From contig NC_030385.2 in assembly GCF_001625215.2 (NCBI RefSeq), forward strand, positions 29,289,598 through 29,353,597: a stretch of 64,000 nt of DNA, read 5' to 3'. This document shows positions 29,277 to 41,861 of this stretch, piece after piece. Source of the stretch: Daucus carota subsp. sativus. Taxonomy: Eukaryota; Streptophyta; Magnoliopsida; Apiales; Apiaceae. The position numbers and the translations under genes are program-made. The notes beneath the pieces are model-generated. The model saw nothing but the letters and a program-made list of their open reading frames with translations, did no database searches and was not told where the DNA came from. Each line of letters opens with the position of its first letter. Positions within the stretch are counted from its first letter, which is position 1.

Positions 29277-29834
29277 TGGTTTATATATCAAACAGGTCAC
29301 CCGTTACGTCAAAATATCTCACTTTAACCACTCATCTCAGCAGGGACTTGTTTAAGCCACTATAAATAAAATATATATCATTTTACCCACATTACTATTA
29401 AAACCTTTTTACTTAATCATTTATGAAAAATTAACCATTTGTTTTTTTACTACAAAACCACTTCGAGTACCTTTATAATTGTCTCTACTATTTATCAAAA
29501 TAATTTGGGAATTAATAAAGCAACATATCTATCTATTTAAAAAAATATTTAGTTATAAATATATATTTATGTGATCACCCTAACTATGTTGCTTTAGAAA
29601 TTCCAAAATTATTTTGATAAATATTAGAGACAATTATGAAGGTACTTGAAGTGGTTTTGTAGCAAAAATATAAACGATTGATTTTTGATAAATGATTAAG
29701 TAAAGAAGTATGAATAGTGATGTGGGTAAAATGATATATATTTTGTTTACAGTGGCTTAAACGAGTCCACGATGAGATGAGTGGTTAAAGTGAGATATTT
29801 TGAGGTAATGGGTGGCGTGTTTGATATATAACCC
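29277..29834. mobile_element. MULE-like MITE B with 9-bp target duplication
   Basis: Inverted ends TGGTTTATATATCAAAC and (read inverted) GGGTTATATATCAAAC extend for more than 100 bp, with arms such as ACTTTAACCACTCATCTCA mirrored at the right. A perfect 9-bp duplication GTTAAAACG lies at 29268-29276 and 29835-29843. Length is 558 bp with no coding content. Size and terminal wording are close to MITE A. Confidence 0.85.
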
Positions 29835-29843
29835 GTTAAAACG

Positions 29844-30894
29844 TTCAGGTCTATAGGGTTATGTTTGTAAAGAGAATTGGATTTTAGGATCTGTGGTTGT
29901 GGCAAAGGTAATTTTATTACCTTTTCTATTCTTTTGGGATGTCTGATTATAAATTGCCCTTTCTAAGTTTGTTCACCTGTTCTGTTTGTTCTTTGTCGTT
30001 TGTATTGAGTCTACCAAAATATAAGTTTAATGCATATTGTTAATTTCACCCTGGGATATTTTTATGCTGCTGTTTGGGCAATTAATTCTGGTTATTTTCG
30101 TTATTTTTGTTTGTAGTGCCAACACTGTAGAATGGCATGCCTCTCAAAAGTGAAGAAAACAATCGGGAAGATCAGAGTTGAAGGTATGGATTATTAATTA
30201 GTTTGATGCAGTTCACACAGTGCTAATTTCCTGAAATATGATTGTATATGCTTAAATAGTTCTGAGCATGGTCTTTGTGCATTCAAAGTGAGTAAATAAT
30301 CCCAGAAGAACTATGCCAGTTCAAATAGTTTAAAGTCACTATCATTTGACATTGAAGTCATATCATAGATGATTGTGTTTACAATCTTCCTTCAAATAAA
30401 TTTATGTATTTTTGTTTTAAAGTTTCTAGATTGAGTATATATCATTGCACTCTTATTGCTGCATCATTTAGACCACATGTAAAGCAAGTTGTATATATTA
30501 TGATAAAATAAAACTCAATTTGCTTCTCATGCTTAATGAATTCTAAACATATTTTCTTCAGGGTTTATGGTATTGCTTGGGCATGGAAGATTAATATTAA
30601 TATAATATTAATGTTAATTAGCAGATGGGACTATTTTGTCCAGCAGATGGACAAATTTGGTATTGCAGCAAATGTGACCTTTTTGTTCAGCAGATGGAGA
30701 AGTTTGGTATTGCAGGAGAAGTAGGTGTGTTGGCGGGTTTTTATTTCAGTTTTTCTCGGAGTTGTGGCTGGCTTGTGTTTGGAAATACACAAATTAGTCA
30801 TTCTTGGTTGAAATTGTATTTTGCTTGTACTTTTAAAAATTGATTGTAATTTAAATTATATTAGCTATAATATAGGCCCGGGTTTTTACGCTAG
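29844..30894 (+). mobile_element. possible Helitron 3' terminus closing the fragment block
   Basis: The segment ends GGCCCGGGTTTTTACG then CTAG (30891-30894) followed by T, as in plant Helitron ends, but the expected hairpin has shrunk to CCCGGG. Upstream are further exon-like pieces (about 30117-30180, bounded by TGTAG and GTATGG) that I cannot identify. A 5' partner was not located, so only the right boundary is proposed. Confidence 0.35.
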
Positions 30895-32403
30895 TTGATT
30901 AATTATAAGCAAAAATATTTGCAAATAATATGTACACCAACATTTTATTTCAACCAATTATACCTTGTTATCAAAATATTATTTCAACAAATTATACCTT
31001 ATTTTGAATTAAGATTATTCAAAGAGTGTTGTTTAAAATTAGAGGTGAAAATGTTTTAATTACACAAAATTCGGTGTTATAAAAATCTTGATTAGTCTTT
31101 AAAAGTTATTTTATAGATTAAGTTCCGTTTTGGAAAAAAATTTAGATTTATCAATAATTCTCTGATAAATCTATCATAAATCCTAAATCAGTAGATAAAT
31201 TATTAGTTCGGTTAGTCATGCACAAATTCATTAACTTGTTGATGATAATATTAATTTATAAATATATGTATTGATGATAAAAAAAATTAAAAAATTTAGT
31301 GATGAAATATGTGGAGGCAGATAAAAATTTCAAAACTTTTTTGGAATCTGTTTTCTGTAAAAGCAGATTTGAGAATTTTGAAAACTGTTGTAATAACAAG
31401 GTCCTTCTGGTGTAGTGCAGGGTTATGAAAAAAATGAGATCTCATCACTCTGTGAATATGCATCTGAGAATTAACAAAAGAAGCTACAGTATGTATACGA
31501 AACAACCACAGGAAAACTTTAACCTTTTGACCAATTTTCTCATTCCATTACTTACTCTAAGACAAAGTTAATACAGTCGAAACCATATGTGAGACACATT
31601 TGACACTTGTTATGCAAACTAATCACCAAATGTACAATTAAAACTGAAGTTTTCCAACAAGCATTCTGCTGGCATTGTCAAAATGAGAGGGGGAAATGTA
31701 AGAAAATAAAGAACTTTCCGATCAAGAAGAATAAATCACGGTATAGTAGCTGTCGCTGTTTGCATTGTCCTACAAAAGATGCCGCCAGTCTGACTGGTAT
31801 CGTAAACACTGCAGTTGTCGAAACTTAGCATCACACACATTTATTGCCTTTAAACTACAACCACCCCATACTTTGAGGTTTGACACTGCACTTAATTTGT
31901 TCATCAATAAACCAAAACATAGAAAAGGCTGTGGTTCATGGAAATATAGCAACACCGATGCCATTAAAGAGGTTTCATCACAAATTGAACTGGCCAAAGT
32001 TCTGCCTTCCTGAAAGGAAGTTCGGTAATTTGAAATGAGATGAAGATGTCATCGGTGCAAGGTCTAAGAGTTGAGACAGCCAATACAATTAGACATGAAA
32101 GTGGAGCATGAAACGTCAAGCAACATAGAATGAATGTGCTATTTAAGCAAATTACTTGCTATATTGTAATTAACCAAATCTATTTAAACAATTTTTTGTA
32201 AGCAACAGCATGTGTACCAAAACCAACATCTTGGTTTGATAACCAAATAACTTTCTTTTAAAAATCCATGTATTCTAGGGGAAACCAAAATTTGGCATAC
32301 CCCAAAGAGAAGTACAAATTAGAGAGCAAATTATACCCAACTTTTTCTCACTAGCTAATCAGCACTTTCCTGATGTCATATCAGAGGTACATATATGAAC
32401 CAT
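30895..32403. other. gene-free stretch; distal part probably 3' UTR of the CCCH gene
   Basis: Bases nearest 32403 follow the stop codon of the minus-strand CCCH gene and are probably its 3' UTR. The remainder is AT-rich. Short frames at 31607-32013 lack recognisable homology. Confidence 0.4.
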
Positions 32404-34190
32404 CTAGCGTCGCGAGCTCTCTGGTGGAGTGAGATCTTCAGGCCAATCACCATAAATTGTAGTAATCTTTTTATGTAGCTTCCACTTCGGGGAGACCTCA
32501 TTATTTACCCTCTCTTGTGTGGGAAGTATGGCCTCTGCTTTGGTAGCTAATGCGTCACTTAAGAGTTGTGGTTGAGGCTTTGTTGAGAAATACTGGGCAT
32601 TTGTCATAATCTCAGCCTCGCTGTGGGCACCAGGCACCTGCAGCTCTGATTACATAAAATAGATGTTAGGAAATTGTGCTGTTTGTAAGAAAAATAAGGG
32701 AGGGGGTTAAAATAATGCATAAAATACACACAGTTACAGCTTACATATATGTGATACGATTAGGAAGTTTGAATAACTAGACGTATATAAAAAACAAAGA
32801 TAAAAACCAACATTACTTTTTTTTTTTTGCCACGAACCAATATTACTTCTAGTTGTACCAGCTAACAAAAATTTGTCACTTAAAGTAGAAGTGCATAAGC
32901 AAACATGTAGCAACAACCAGTCAACCAGAGTCAAGGTTGGACGTACATAATGGCCGTAGCTGGCCATAATCGAGGGCAGAAGAATGTAGATCCCAGGGTG
33001 GTCATATTAAAAACTAACACAGAAAAGCTGGCTTCATTGGCTTCAGTTTACATTTTGAATGCAAATACTGTAGTAATATTATGTAACTACCCAAAAGGTT
33101 AAATCAAAAGATAAATGGTTCAATGAGACATTAGTAATGCACAGAAATTTTTTAACAAAATACCATCATCTAATCACAACACTGAGGCAGGGACGGGCAA
33201 ACAAAAGGAACTAATGACCTTATACTGTATACAGTGTTTTTTCCTCAACCGAATCAGGTATCACGTAATCAAGCAGGAAAAAGAGTAGATGTTCATCACA
33301 AAGCAACTAAATTGACCTACATGTTCAAGAAAGATATAGTGTGACATATTCTAGACAAAGCAAGTAATTTATTAACTTATAACACTACCAGAATGTCCAT
33401 GAGCAAAGTGACATTTATCTCCAAAGGGACATTGGCCATCGATCTCCCACTTACTGCATATCTTTGTCCTCCATGGCTTCGTCATATTGACTTGGAAAGC
33501 ATCTGTATTGGCATTAAAATGCTTAACAGTTGCAGCTTGACCAGTGTTAGTGTTACTGTTTTGCTCCATCACTGGTCCCACTTTTCCGATGTTAATTGCA
33601 GTGCTTTCCCTAGGGGGAGCCCTTGCAACATCAGACCTGAATCTTGATGGACTTTCATGCAGAAAATTGCAACTATTCCCATAGGGACATTCCTCTCCAT
33701 TATAAAACTTCCTGCAAATTCTCTCTCTATGAATTATCCTGTGATCATCATTCCAGTTCCCCGATTCTCTATCCTTCTCACGAATAATGTCTTTCCAATT
33801 AGGTGGGGGTTCACGCAATTCTTCACTTCCATGAGCAAATGTGCAACTCTCCCCATTCGGACAAGTACCAGCCAAGAACCTTGCACACATCCGCGTTTTG
33901 AAAAATATACTAGTAGTTCCTCTACTCCCTGTATGATTTGGCTGGCTAGTTCGGGGGTTCAGGGGTTGAAAAGGCACAGAATTTGTTCCATTGTTATCAT
34001 AATAACTTGATGCATTGTTATCATAATTCCTCGGCCTCTTATAAGGAGGACCATGTTCAAACCGAGTTTGGGAGTCCATCTGTTTGCTGTCCTTGTGACC
34101 TTGAGGCCCGGAGCCACCATGATTTTGAGACGGGTAAGGTGGGGGCTTGGAGGCAAGTGGTTTTGATGATGGATGATCATTATTGTTCAT
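32404..34190 (-). CDS. triple CCCH zinc-finger protein (C3H39-like, 2 coding exons)
   Basis: Probable RNA-binding regulator. Exons 33389-34190 and 32404-32645 join in frame to 1044 nt, 347 residues (GT-AG; the codon split across the intron gives Glu in HSELQVPG). Three fingers are visible: C102-x7-C-x5-C-x3-H120, C159-x8-C-x5-C-x3-H178 and C245-x8-C-x5-C-x3-H264. A Pro/Asn/Ser-rich disordered N-terminus precedes them. The C-terminus has IYGDWPEDL, like the end of Arabidopsis C3H39 (At3g19360) as I recall it. The start is the first ATG after an acceptor at about 34205 (TCTATGCAG), so the 5' UTR holds an intron. The open frame extends upstream through that intron but is not coding there. Confidence 0.9.
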
Positions 34191-34204
34191 GCTGCTTATC
34201 GTTA

Positions 34205-35603
34205 CTGCATAGAAAACAAAAATTAAACTCATACTTCTTGCAAGAATTACTCTAAACAAGAATCTACACACATACATAATAAACACACAGATAATCAAGA
34301 TTCAAGAATATTAAAAGACAGATAATCAAGAATATTACATAAACATAAAGATGATTTCCTTTAAAGGGGTTACAGAAAACAGCACAATTGGCTCGAAAAC
34401 ATTAAGCGGGGGAGGAACTAAGGCGGAGCAGCCGAGGCGGTAGCTTCGACTGAACTCCAAAAATCGTACACAAAAATTTGTTTTTATTCGATGAAAAGTA
34501 AAATTTTACCAAAAAAAAAAGTATATCATCTTAAAATTATTCGAACCTGACTTCGCTAAAATCCTGGTTCCGTCACCGTCAACGAAGTGACAAATTATTC
34601 AAGTTCCATAAACAAGTATATAATGCTGATCAAGAAACCAACAAACCTGTATATAATGGTGATCAAGTATTTGGGTATATCAGAAGCATAAGCACCCACA
34701 AGATAATTTTTCAGGCCAAAGAAACCAAAGCTTTATTACAACTGGTCATGTCTATGTTTTTAACACTAAAAAGAAGTTTAGAGACAATGCTAGGTTCATT
34801 AGTTGTCTATGTGCGTGTTCAGATAGAGGTAAAACACCGTAAAGCCCAGCCCTGAAATCTTGAAACGGCTATGCCTTTGGGCCCTACGGATTCTTTTGAA
34901 TTTAATTAATTTATTGAGAAGGAATCCAGGAAATAATAATGAGGGGATTTTTACAGCTATATTAATGGAATATTTTTCTGTAATCTTGATTTTCCTTAAT
35001 CTAATCTCTATCATCCTTAACTTAGTTTTACTAAATTAGATACAAAATTACATGTGTCATATATTTATTGGTTATAATTTAGTAAGAACCCTCTTATATA
35101 TGCATTGATTTCCCCACGTGATCTCAAACTTATGTTATCGATATCACATTATTTTCTAACAAATTTTGTACTCAATAAGTATTTTATAGCAATTTCTATC
35201 CAATTTAATACATGTAACATTACATTTGTTTGATCTTTTTATTTGATATCAAAAAACGAAAGTTTTGTAAATTTAATAGATGAAGAAACAAATTCATATT
35301 CGAGAATTAGAATAGTCCTTACCAACTTAAAGGCTTTCAGTATACATTGGGCGTCCAGCAGAGACGAGCACAACTTACACAACCACAAAGTTATGCATCT
35401 CAAGATATAACATTATGATTCTGAAACCAAGTAAGAGTGCAATATACATAATTCAACATGATAATACATTAGTGCTAATAGACTTGCAACATCCACAAAA
35501 ACAAAATACAAATGGAACTCAAATGTGAGATAAACAGATGAAACTTGAAAGTGCAGCTTACAAAGTACAAACACTAAAACATTCAGTGAACCAAATTGAA
35601 GAA
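34205..35603. other. 5' UTR intron of the CCCH gene and intergenic sequence
   Basis: The proximal part is the presumed 5' UTR intron and promoter of the CCCH gene. The distal part precedes the F-box stop codon and probably holds its 3' UTR. No further gene was seen. Confidence 0.4.
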
Positions 35604-36770
35604 CTAAAGCACTAAAACATTCTCCAGCATGAAAGTACTCCTGAGACTCATAAAACTTGGGACGTAAACCATAGCATTATACGTATTATAATCTCCATCA
35701 GGGAAATCATGCTCTTGTGTGGTTTCCGTACCAGGATGATAAGTGAACAATTGAAATTCACCACAATACATTATAATGGTCCCGTCTTTCAAAACTTTGA
35801 GAGGATAAACTTCCTCATCCAGCATACCCTCAAACAGGAAATCGGTACGAATGATGATTTCTTTACTCCAACTTTCAGTCACCCCATAATCTTTCATCAC
35901 CCAAATCGCAAACTCAAGGTCTGGTGTGTTATCACATACACACAAGCAACCTCCTAGGACTCCTAAGTTCCTATAAGTTGTATAGCCATCAACTTGAGGA
36001 ACAACAGGACCTGCACTTATTTGAAATGATTCTCTATCCAAATCAAAAGTACACAACCTTTCGCTTTCGGAGGACTCTTTTTGATCCTCTTGCTGACATC
36101 CTAACCAATGAAGGTTGCCACCGACACAGATACCATTACCATATCCATCAATAAAGAAGGGAACATGTCCTAGATTTCTCCACATACGTGTTCCGAGTGT
36201 ATAAACCTCGCATCCTAACTCCTCTGAGCCTTCACTTGCTGAAAATCTACCCTTATAAAAGCGGACAACCTTGTATTGGTTGCTGGATTCGACAAACCCA
36301 AAGCCGTGATGCAATGTAGCACATGATTTTCCAATGAACTCCTGATCCGGAATGAGTATGCACTCTCGTGTAATCGGATTGCATATACAAATTGTTTTCT
36401 CCGACCCTAAACAAATTAACCCATTAATCGAACCACTTAACCACATAACACTGTCCTCAAGACCAAAACCTAGCATAAATTTCATCAAAGGGTCATGATG
36501 AATATCATGGTGGTCAGCTTTGTCGTTAAGTTCCACCATTTTAAGGATATCAACATTTGGCTGGCTCAGTCCTTGGTGGATTATAAGCCCTGCAGGGGAT
36601 CTTGATAGATGCAAATTAACAAAATAAGGTTCTGCAAGTATATTGAGCCATCTTTTGCATACTCTTCGACAATGGAGTATAGTCTTGATGGAAACTCTTG
36701 AGAAGATTTCAGCCAGAATCTCTGACGGTAAATTCATAATGGATGAGTCACTGCACACCTTCCGCGACAT
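35604..36770 (-). CDS. F-box protein (FBA/At3g07870-like)
   Basis: Likely substrate receptor of an SCF ubiquitin ligase. A single coding exon of 388 residues. The F-box spans about residues 11-52 (NLPSEILAEIFSRVSIKTIL then CRRVCKRW). It is followed by an associated beta-propeller-like region of the kind in plant FBA proteins, with GSINGLICL, ICNPITRECI and a GFGFV segment. The start is the first ATG of the frame (MSRKV, 36770). The frame runs upstream to a stop only by non-ATG codons. A non-coding 5' exon ending at the donor at 37254 is probable. Target unknown. Confidence 0.88.
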   Translation of the reverse strand: MSRKVCSDSSIMNLPSEILAEIFSRVSIKTILHCRRVCKRWLNILAEPYFVNLHLSRSPAGLIIHQGLSQPNVDILKMVELNDKADHHDIHHDPLMKFMLGFGLEDSVMWLSGSINGLICLGSEKTICICNPITRECILIPDQEFIGKSCATLHHGFGFVESSNQYKVVRFYKGRFSASEGSEELGCEVYTLGTRMWRNLGHVPFFIDGYGNGICVGGNLHWLGCQQEDQKESSESERLCTFDLDRESFQISAGPVVPQVDGYTTYRNLGVLGGCLCVCDNTPDLEFAIWVMKDYGVTESWSKEIIIRTDFLFEGMLDEEVYPLKVLKDGTIIMYCGEFQLFTYHPGTETTQEHDFPDGDYNTYNAMVYVPSFMSLRSTFMLENVLVL

Positions 36771-37253
36771 AGCAACCTTTCTTGGGCGAACAGGGATATA
36801 CAATTTCTTGTTGATTCCCAAACAGTTAACTGAATTATGCCGCAAATTTACCAATTAGTGAACATAATTCAAAATTTATTATTATTATAATAAATCACGG
36901 CTATCCTAAACAACAATAGAGTGCTAGTATTCTCATAAAATAATCTCAACATCACTTCGCATCTTGCCCCAAAGATTACTGATGTGAGCTCTACCGATCC
37001 AACGCCCTCAATCCCAATACCCGAATAGGATTTTGAGTGAGGGGTATTGACACAAACATGATATACATATTAACAAACCAAGTCAGAAAATCATTATTCA
37101 AACACTTATGAGATAGATTTACAACCTTAAAGCCAGCTCCTAACATATTTCCTCGATAATTTGTTACTTTACAATCAATCACAGTTCAGCTATTCAAAAC
37201 AATCATAATATCTTAAAAATTTGAGGAAAAGAAGTATACAATTCATAAATTAC

Positions 37254-37345
37254 CTGGAAAAAGAACTTGGAGGAGAGAGTAGATGTAAATATATGGCTTC
37301 AAGCATGGACAAAAGCAAATACAATGAAATTGCTATTTATAGGGT
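37254..37345 (-). promoter_or_regulatory. TATA box and 5' exon of the F-box gene (inferred)
   Basis: Minus-strand TATAAATA at about 37333-37342 lies some 80 bases before a donor CCAG/GTAATT at 37254/37253. This fits a short non-coding first exon spliced to the coding exon. A G-box-like CCACGTG lies further up at about 37582. Confidence 0.45.
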
Positions 37346-38456
37346 TTATGTTGAATGCGTTTCAGTTTCTAAAACTTACGTGTGACGTATAAAGTCAATA
37401 ACATTTACGTTACAATAACATTTACGTTACAAGTGATATCGACCGCGTTTTGCACCGCCTTGAAATTTTTTTTGTCCCTCTCACTACTCCAATATTAGTA
37501 ATAAATATGTCAGTTAGATAAACATGTACAAATATAAATTATATGGATTACAATAACAATATAAAAACCCAATTCAACCCCCACGTGAAACTTATCCCAG
37601 TAAATTATGTTAACAGTGATCCAAAGCAGTTATAGCAAAAACGAAAAAGCTATTGTATCTTCATTTTCTCAGAATCAAGTCAATTATTCGAAGTTCAGGT
37701 TATCTAATCCATCATTAGATGATACCACAAGGTACATAAAAGTTCATGTTATTAATGAGTAAGGAGCATATACTTTTACATCTTAGACGAAGGTTTCTCC
37801 GAGCTAAGACCTGTTTTTTAATTGTTTGTCATCCATTATGGTAGTCACGAGTGCTCTTCTAAAATGATGCAGAGTACAAACTATTGCATAGAAGGAACAG
37901 AAACCATCCCCGACAATATTTCAATATTGGTCATATCCGCCAAAGAATCACAGTCCACAACTTTCTATATGGCCCTTTTCCTTTTGCGTTTCCGTACCTA
38001 TGTCGATTACAACTCTAACCTTAAGGCAGAATAAAATCATCGATGCCAGGGACAGATAAAATAATATCTTAAATGTCTTGCTTTATATGCAAATCAAATT
38101 AACATGTTAGTAATTATAAGAAAATGTGGAAATAAGGCAAATATCCTATGTAAATTATGATTATTAATATAATGGGGTTCGCAGAATACACCAAATAAAT
38201 CATTAGCGATTAACAACAGTAGCCAACGACCTTTGTTATAAAAAGATAAATCCGACAGAGAACATAATAAAATATTTCATGACATGGAAATTTTGTATCA
38301 TCATGCATCAAGTGCATTACAGTTAAATGTACTGAGTTTTCCTCCTCTAAGAATTGATCTTCGATCTCTGTACATATTCATGTCCATACTTGCTTATTCA
38401 TAAATTATAAGACTCCTGTGTCGAATCTGCTTCACGAGTTAATGACAAAATATAGG

Positions 38457-38650
38457 GTGTGTTTGGTTCATGGTTAACGAACCAGGTTAACGGGATTCGG
38501 AACCTCAACCCCTGTGTTGGTGTTTGGATTAGCAATTTTGTTGTATGGAATCGGAACTTCATTCTCATTCGATGGGTTTTATCATGCATTTCATACCCCT
38601 TGGGATACCCATTCCATTCCCGATTCTCCTTCCCATGTGTTATTCAAATG
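38457..38650. mobile_element. MITE copy 1 (GGGTGTGTTTGG family)
   Basis: Begins GGGTGTGTTTGGTTCATGG and ends TTCAAATGCCCC. It contains GGATTCGGAACCTC, TTGTATGGAATC and TTCCCGATTC in the same order as copy 2. No coding content. Confidence 0.6.
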
Positions 38651-38977
38651 CCCCCAGAGTGGTAGTTTTGTGTCGAGCCTAAATCTAGCAAGTTATAAGG
38701 TTGTCCTGGAGACAAAAGCTTTGGTGAGACAGCTCTCCCTCGCCTACATTTGCTTCCTCAATAACATACTAGATAATACGGAATAACTCATATAGATCTG
38801 ATTAGATTGTATATTATTAAATTTAAGTAATTAACACTTCATGTACATACTAAATGCTATTAAAGTTAATATAATGTTATTATGTTGTACTTTCAAAAGT
38901 TCTGGAAAATTTTAAATACGGAGAGGTCAAATAAACTAGGTAAACAACTAAACTGAACTAAAAGGTGCATGCATGCC

Positions 38978-39194
38978 AAGGGGGTGTTAGGTTCATGCTT
39001 AATGAGCTCAGTTAACGAGAATCGGGACCTCCGTCCTATCTCATGCATTAGTGCTTGAATTAGTTATTTGGTTGTATGGAATGTGAACCACATTCCTTTT
39101 AGGTGGTTAAATCATATCCTTCCCACTCTGCGGGTTCCATATCATTCCGATTCCCACTAAACTCCCATTCCCAACCTCAATTCAAACGCCCCTA
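38978..39194. mobile_element. MITE copy 2 (same family)
   Basis: Begins AGGGGGTGTTAGGTTCATG and ends TTCAAACGCCCCT, an inverted pair. The internal order (GAATCGGGACCTC, TTGTATGGAATG, ATTCCGATTCCCA) matches copy 1 about 520 bp away. Confidence 0.65.
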
Positions 39195-39904
39195 AAGCTT
39201 TGATATTCATATTAAAATATATACGATAATTTCTATCCCTGATAAACTTTTATTATTATTACAGAATTGGAAATATACCACGCACTTTTACAAAGTGCAG
39301 CCTCTCTTAAAAAGGTCTGTATACAACCTTTTCAACTGATCCGCAATAAGTTACCTTCTTGTGAAGCAACCCAAATCCCTAGCATCTGTTTCTGCTAGTC
39401 TCATTTTCATCTAGCTATTTTACGTAAAATTCAGAAGAAAATAAAATAAGCTATCAAATCCTAGATACTGAGATTTTATATGTGTCACGTTCAGGGAATG
39501 GCACTCTGGGAACAGCTGATCAAATGGTGCATTAGTTTTAAATTGCACAATGTTAATATGCAGTCCACTATCATCTATATCCTAGAGGCCAAATAATTGT
39601 TGCACCCAATCAAGTACAAGCAATTTGATAACAAATAAATAGCATAAGCATAGAAAATAGATGAGAAGATTCAAATACGATTTAATCAGCGCCCACATAA
39701 AAATAACTCAAAAGCTAGCGTGTCTTACAGGATGGAGAAACCGAAGAAGATGCAAAAACAATTGCTTAGCAAGCTGAGATATACTCCTCCCCTCTAGTCA
39801 AGAACCCTTTTTCTTTATGTTTTATCTAAAAGATTTTAGTTTCAAATCTACAGCTCAGGCACACTGGTAGGCGGGATTTGAATCGGGTTTTCTGGGTGAT
39901 GAAG

Positions 39905-40115
39905 GGTTTTTAAAGATTAAGTGGACTATTAAGCGGATTAAACTGTCCCATTTTGTACTAAACAGATTATCAAGAGTTTTTAAAAAAGCAGACTATTAAG
40001 TGGATTAAACGGTCGTTAATTAAGCGGATTAAACGGTCGTTAAGCTGTTGTTAATTAAGCGGATTAAACGGCCGTTAAGCTGTCGTTAATTAAGCGGATT
40101 AAACAGTAATCAAGC
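39905..40115. repeat. TTAAGCGGATTAAACGG repeat
   Basis: Four to six diverged copies of TTAAGCGGATTAAAC followed by GGTCGTTAAGCTGTTGTTAA occur in irregular tandem. No gene is associated. Confidence 0.8.
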
Positions 40116-41520
40116 AATCAAAATGATGTTAACTTGTTAATTTTTTAATTTAAAATATAACCAATATAATAAACTGACTATATTTTTGACAGACGAGAAT
40201 ACTATATTGTTGGGACAAACAAAATTTTACAATCTATCATTTTTATTTATGCAAGGGTTTTTTAAGGATGAAAATCCTGTGCAAAAGATAATTTGCGGAC
40301 TGCAATCTTCTCAATCAGAGAAAGTGTAGTATACTTTCGGAGAACAAGTTTTTTATTACAGCTTTCTTCGAGAGGTAGCCTGTTATCATTTTTATTATCC
40401 GATTGTGATCTATCTTCTAATTATAATTATGTTATTCCTCCTTTTCCGTAAATGAGTCCCTATAATTTTATTAGCAGTGCTCCATGCAAGCCACTGTTTG
40501 CGGGCTTTATCACAAGTGACAATGACATGCATTTGATATCTAGTTTCGTAAGTACTTTGCCTGGTTTAGTTCGGCAATGTAGTGGTCGTATTCGTAAAAT
40601 AGAAAGCATGAAACTGAGAGAAAGTGACAGAAATCAGCATACAGGAAGAAATTCCAGTTATATTGTTAATTATTGATTTAAGTTATGAGTAACGAGAGCA
40701 TTGAGAAGTTGCTGTTTGAAGGAGCAGCTAATCTCTGCACACAGGGAGATATGCGATGGAGTTGATTTGGAGTTGGACACTTTCGCTAATACTAGAAAGC
40801 ATCTTAGTATAGGAAGCGAGAATCTCTTGAAAGTTATACGATGTAGTTTAGAGAAGACAGCACTTTCTAGATACCATTTATGGACTAATAATTAGCAAAT
40901 GTTAAATATCCTCATCGGACAAGATAGCTATGCCAACCTGAGTGATATAAACGTGTCAACTAAATGGCTTAGTTTCCGTATTAAACTAAATACCATTCTA
41001 CTCAGACAAGAAAGGTCGCTGAACAGACAGATGTGATGGCTATCTGTGGCGAGCAATTGTGGAATTGTTTCTTATTATGGGTGATTTTGCAATGATTGTT
41101 CCTTATGGGCGATTTTGCAATGTTTATCTTAGTTCTCCCGAGGTGGATGAACAAATTGAAAGAGGTTAGAATTGACTCATCTTCACTTGGTATTGCTCAT
41201 GAGCACATAAAGCAGAGTATCTGGTTCTTATCTACTCTATTGAGATATCTGGAAGACATGATGCTTAAAGGACTTAAAATAATTGCTGAAAGACAAGGCT
41301 GAACTCGAAGAGGCTATTTGAATCTTATATTCTAATTTTCTAGTGTTCCTGTTATTAGTTGTGGGAACAATGCTGTAATGGTGGTCCAGTGCTTCGTGAT
41401 CGGATTGCTTTGTGGTGAAAGCCTTTGTTGACAGTTATAATTCAGAAACCACTAATAAATTCGTTGGACCACACCAAGTAGAGCTGAATCATACTCATTC
41501 CAAATACACTGTGTGCTTGA

Positions 41521-41526
41521 GGGTGT

Positions 41527-41557
<31 letters not shown>

Positions 41558-41564
41558 GGGGGGG
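41521..41564. repeat. (GT)n and 24-G homopolymer
   Basis: About nine GT units run into 24 uninterrupted G residues (41541-41564). The tract could form G-quadruplexes and is a likely assembly or length-error site. Confidence 0.95.
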
Positions 41565-41861
41565 TGGGATAGAGGGAGAGGTGAAACGTTGTTTATACTT
41601 TTGCAAAGAAAGTTAAATGATCTCATTTGCTTCGCTAAAATTAGATTGCACCATACATTACACTAGGAAACCCTTTGGGAAAGACATGGCAATGTAATTG
41701 AAATCAGGCCTCAGCCTTGAACCTACAGCTTATTAATTAACTGGCAAGGAGATGGGAGAAAAAGATAATTATATGTAAAAAGTTGTTTGAGAGGGTTAGA
41801 AGCCGCAATTGCAGCTAATTTGTTGCTGCTTCAAGTAAATCTCGTTCATAGTTCATTTTCT

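Larger units (their letters stand above)
37346..41861. other. long gene-free stretch with MITEs and fragments
   Basis: It contains two related MITE copies, the GCGGATTAAACGG repeat and a G-run microsatellite (listed separately). Plus-strand frames at 40452-40676, 40701-40895 and 41096-41302 look moderately protein-like (for example ICDGVDLELDTF, then SIGSENLLKVIRCSLEK) but are broken by stops. They may be pseudogene exons of an unidentified gene. Confidence 0.35.

Noticed and set aside
34191-34298. Longer start of the CCCH zinc-finger frame
   Set aside because: The extra 36 codons lie across a probable 5' UTR intron (acceptor at about 34205), so the ATG at 34190 is preferred.
36771-36854. 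Longer start of the F-box frame
   Set aside because: The upstream part begins at a TTG codon; the first ATG is at 36770.
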